From CAYVUI01 sp964454745 (GTDB taxonomy: Bacteria > Planctomycetota > Phycisphaerae > Sedimentisphaerales > Anaerohalosphaeraceae), in the NCBI GenBank assembly GCA_964454745.1, contig CAYVUI010000069.1:1-24753 (forward strand): 24,753 nucleotides of DNA, in the 5' to 3' direction. The notes under the pieces are model-generated. The model saw nothing but the letters and a program-made list of their open reading frames with translations. It made no database searches and was not told the origin of the DNA. Shown piece after piece: positions 23,542-24,753 of the stretch (position 1 is its first letter; each line of letters opens with the position of its first letter). The position numbers were made by a program, and so were the translations under genes.

Positions 23542-24207
23542 TTATACACGCCTGCGAAGTGCGGCCAGCCCGAACGTGAGCAGTGCGAGTGTCGCCGGCT
23601 CAGGGACGGATATGGTGTCGAGTACGATCTCCGTGACAGCCGTATCCACTGGCACGAAGAGGGAGATGATCTCGTAGTCGGGATTGGGAACGATTTCCCA
23701 GTCTTCATAGACCAGGAAGACACCGTTGGTAGGATCAATGTTCGTAATGACCGGTGGGCTGGAAGGAGCGGACACATACGCATTACCCCCGGCGTCCGAG
23801 GCGGCAATCCCAAGTATGGAAGGCGCGACGTTGCCGATGTAAGTCACTTGGAGCCGAAGGAATTTGAAAGGCTCCTGGTCAATCCAGTTGGGTACCTCAA
23901 GGTCGATAAATCCGTCGGATCCGAACACCCAGGCCCCGTTGCCGTCATAGGCGTTGTCCCATTGCACATTACCGATGATGGTCGCGTTGGGCCCCAGGCC
24001 CGAAGGTGTCACCCCGTCGCCGACTACCGGCACAAGGGAACCGTCCGGAAAGGCTGGGTTAAAATTACTGGGTGTAAGAAATTCCCATTCGGCCAGGGTA
24101 CTCAGGGGTTGCCCGCGATAGCCCGGGGGAAAGAAGTCCTCAGCGAAGGCGCCCGACAGCGAAAATACCATCACCCCAATCATCATCATACGTAGATGCT
24201 TGTTCAT
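23542..24207 (-). CDS. PEP-CTERM sorting domain protein, otherwise uncharacterised
   Basis: 221-residue exported protein. The signal peptide (1-22, MNKHLRMMMIGVMVFSLSGAFA) is followed by a Gly/Asn/Pro-rich, mainly beta-type domain (23-198) with no enzyme motif I recognise. The C-terminal sorting signal is VPEPATLALL, a hydrophobic stretch and RRR (201-220). PEP-CTERM tails are processed by exosortase and usually direct proteins to the cell surface or extracellular matrix; no exosortase gene is in the window. A start six codons upstream is possible, but the ATG at 24207 has a near-perfect AAGGAGG at seven bases spacing. It has its own promoter and terminator and repeat islands on both sides, so it is a self-contained unit. 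The core might be a carbohydrate-binding beta-sandwich, which is only a guess. Confidence 0.87.
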   Translation of the reverse strand: MNKHLRMMMIGVMVFSLSGAFAEDFFPPGYRGQPLSTLAEWEFLTPSNFNPAFPDGSLVPVVGDGVTPSGLGPNATIIGNVQWDNAYDGNGAWVFGSDGFIDLEVPNWIDQEPFKFLRLQVTYIGNVAPSILGIAASDAGGNAYVSAPSSPPVITNIDPTNGVFLVYEDWEIVPNPDYEIISLFVPVDTAVTEIVLDTISVPEPATLALLTFGLAALRRRV

Positions 24208-24285
24208 GGCGATACCTCCTTTCATTCAATTGACATTCCCATTCAAACGGCAAAAGAATATATTTGTCGCATAACGATACCGTTG

Positions 24286-24314
24286 ATTGTACAAAATCGC
24301 TCCGGCAAGATCAA
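24286..24314 (-). promoter_or_regulatory. Promoter and possible operator for the PEP-CTERM gene
   Basis: Minus strand: TTGATC (24314-24309), 17-base spacer and TACAAT (24291-24286), leader about 70 bases. One base downstream of the -10 box lies the imperfect palindrome AACGATACCGTT (24273-24284), positioned over the expected start site like an operator. Confidence 0.6.
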
Positions 24315-24429
24315 GAATAATACATTCCAGGCCCGGTTTTTCTCTAAAATCAGTAATTATACTGATTTCCGTACACTTGCATTGACAGCCTTCGTTTTTT
24401 TGACAGTCACGCAGAACGCGTTGAGTGCC

Positions 24430-24463
24430 CTTGGCGAAGCCATCGAAAGAAACGCATGCTGAT
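24430..24463 (+). repeat. REP-like hairpin, family R, partial copy R4
   Basis: Contains TTGGCGAAGCCATCGAAAG and the AACGCATGCTGAT end of the R family, identical to R3 over this part, but the 5' arm is replaced by unrelated sequence and no GTAG is present. A truncated or recombined copy. Confidence 0.7.
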
Positions 24464-24474
24464 AAAAAAAGCAT

Positions 24475-24535
24475 CGGTCGAAGACCGTTTCCACCGATTG
24501 AATCCAAAGGATTCAATCGCCCGAGGCGCAGCCTC
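24475..24535 (+). repeat. Three consecutive short-loop hairpins (island C3)
   Basis: CGGTC-GAA-GACCG (24475-24487), then an 11-pair perfect stem CGATTGAATCC-AAA-GGATTCAATCG (24495-24519), then GAGGC-GCA-GCCTC (24523-24535). All have three-base purine-rich loops; none is followed by a T-run. Confidence 0.8.
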
Positions 24536-24558
24536 AACAGGTAAATATAAAACAGCTC

Positions 24559-24673
24559 CGGCCGCAAGGCCGAATTCCATGCTCTATTTTCAACTTTCTC
24601 CTATCTCCCCTCTGGCCCACCGGGCCGGCTCTACTCTCTAACCTCTATTTTCTCCCCACTGGCCCACCGGGCC
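24559..24673 (+). repeat. CGGCC hairpin plus doubled tail, copy A4
   Basis: CGGCC-GCAA-GGCCG (24559-24572), 46 bases identical to copy A1 (24574-24619), the hairpin GGCCC-ACC-GGGCC, then a second pyrimidine-rich tail ending in another GGCCC-ACC-GGGCC (24661-24673). The tail unit is therefore duplicated in tandem in this copy. Confidence 0.85.
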
Positions 24674-24675
24674 CC

Positions 24676-24728
24676 GTAGGATGTCGTTGATTTCGATAGG
24701 CGAAGCCATCGAAAGAAACGCATGCTGA
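24676..24728 (+). repeat. REP-like hairpin with GTAG foot, family R, copy R2
   Basis: GTAG (24676-24679) and the same hairpin as R1, with two changes inside the element: A-C mismatch in the inner stem, and T24684-G24720 in the outer stem where R1 has T-A and R3 has C-G. The window ends 25 bases later with nothing recognisable. Confidence 0.85.
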
Positions 24729-24753
24729 ATCTGATAATCTTAATCCTGCACCC

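Noticed and set aside
24456..24641. Small frames read through the repeat islands (also 23106-23420, 23269-23460 and 19170-19361)
   Set aside because: The predicted peptides are translations of the palindromic repeats themselves, recurring wherever the repeat occurs (for example NSMLYFQLSP); no ribosome binding site supports them.

Overview
The window looks like a chromosomal segment of a Planctomycetota bacterium, most likely class Phycisphaerae (Sedimentisphaerales-like). This is inferred from the combination of a PEP-CTERM exported protein, a Tat/lipoprotein-type sulfatase, secreted GH29 fucosidases and GC-rich, C-ending codon use. No 16S or other phylogenetic marker is present to prove it. 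No tRNA, rRNA, CRISPR array, transposase, integrase or phage gene was found.

Layout. 176-4834 (+): rsmE, then a small flavin-binding-fold (PNPOx-like) protein at the head of a pyruvate dehydrogenase operon (E1 alpha, E1 beta, E2; no E3). 4844-9452 (-): a three-gene unit read right to left, with two tandemly duplicated exported alpha-L-fucosidases followed by an uncharacterised radical SAM protein. 9453-9684 is a divergent promoter region. 9685-16532 (+): apbE, a TPR protein, rpsT, rnr and a sulfatase. 16713-24207: five widely spaced genes in alternating orientation, namely a C45 acyltransferase-like protein (-), an M48 lipoprotein protease (+), a glycosidase-like TIM-barrel candidate (-), a YbdG-type mechanosensitive channel (+) and a PEP-CTERM protein (-).

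The two parts differ sharply. The first 16.5 kb is compact and has no dispersed repeats. From 16.5 kb onward almost every intergenic gap is filled with small palindromic repeats of at least six families. One family is an imperfect hairpin with GTAG at its 5' foot and a second is a short GTAG-footed GGTGGGC/GCCCACC hairpin. Both fit the architecture of REP elements mobilised by RAYT-type transposases. Changes between copies preserve base pairing, so structure seems to be under selection. A 68-base composite of two families occurs on both sides of the PEP-CTERM gene, 65/68 identical.

Functionally the window mixes housekeeping (rRNA methylation, central carbon metabolism, S20, RNase R) with an outward-facing polysaccharide-use and envelope set (fucosidases, sulfatase, glycosidase-like protein, PEP-CTERM protein). 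Four of the minus-strand promoters I can place carry an AACGR-type nonamer just downstream of the -10 box, a candidate shared control element. Several starts were moved downstream from the longest possible reading frame because of clear ribosome binding sites, signal peptides or promoters.
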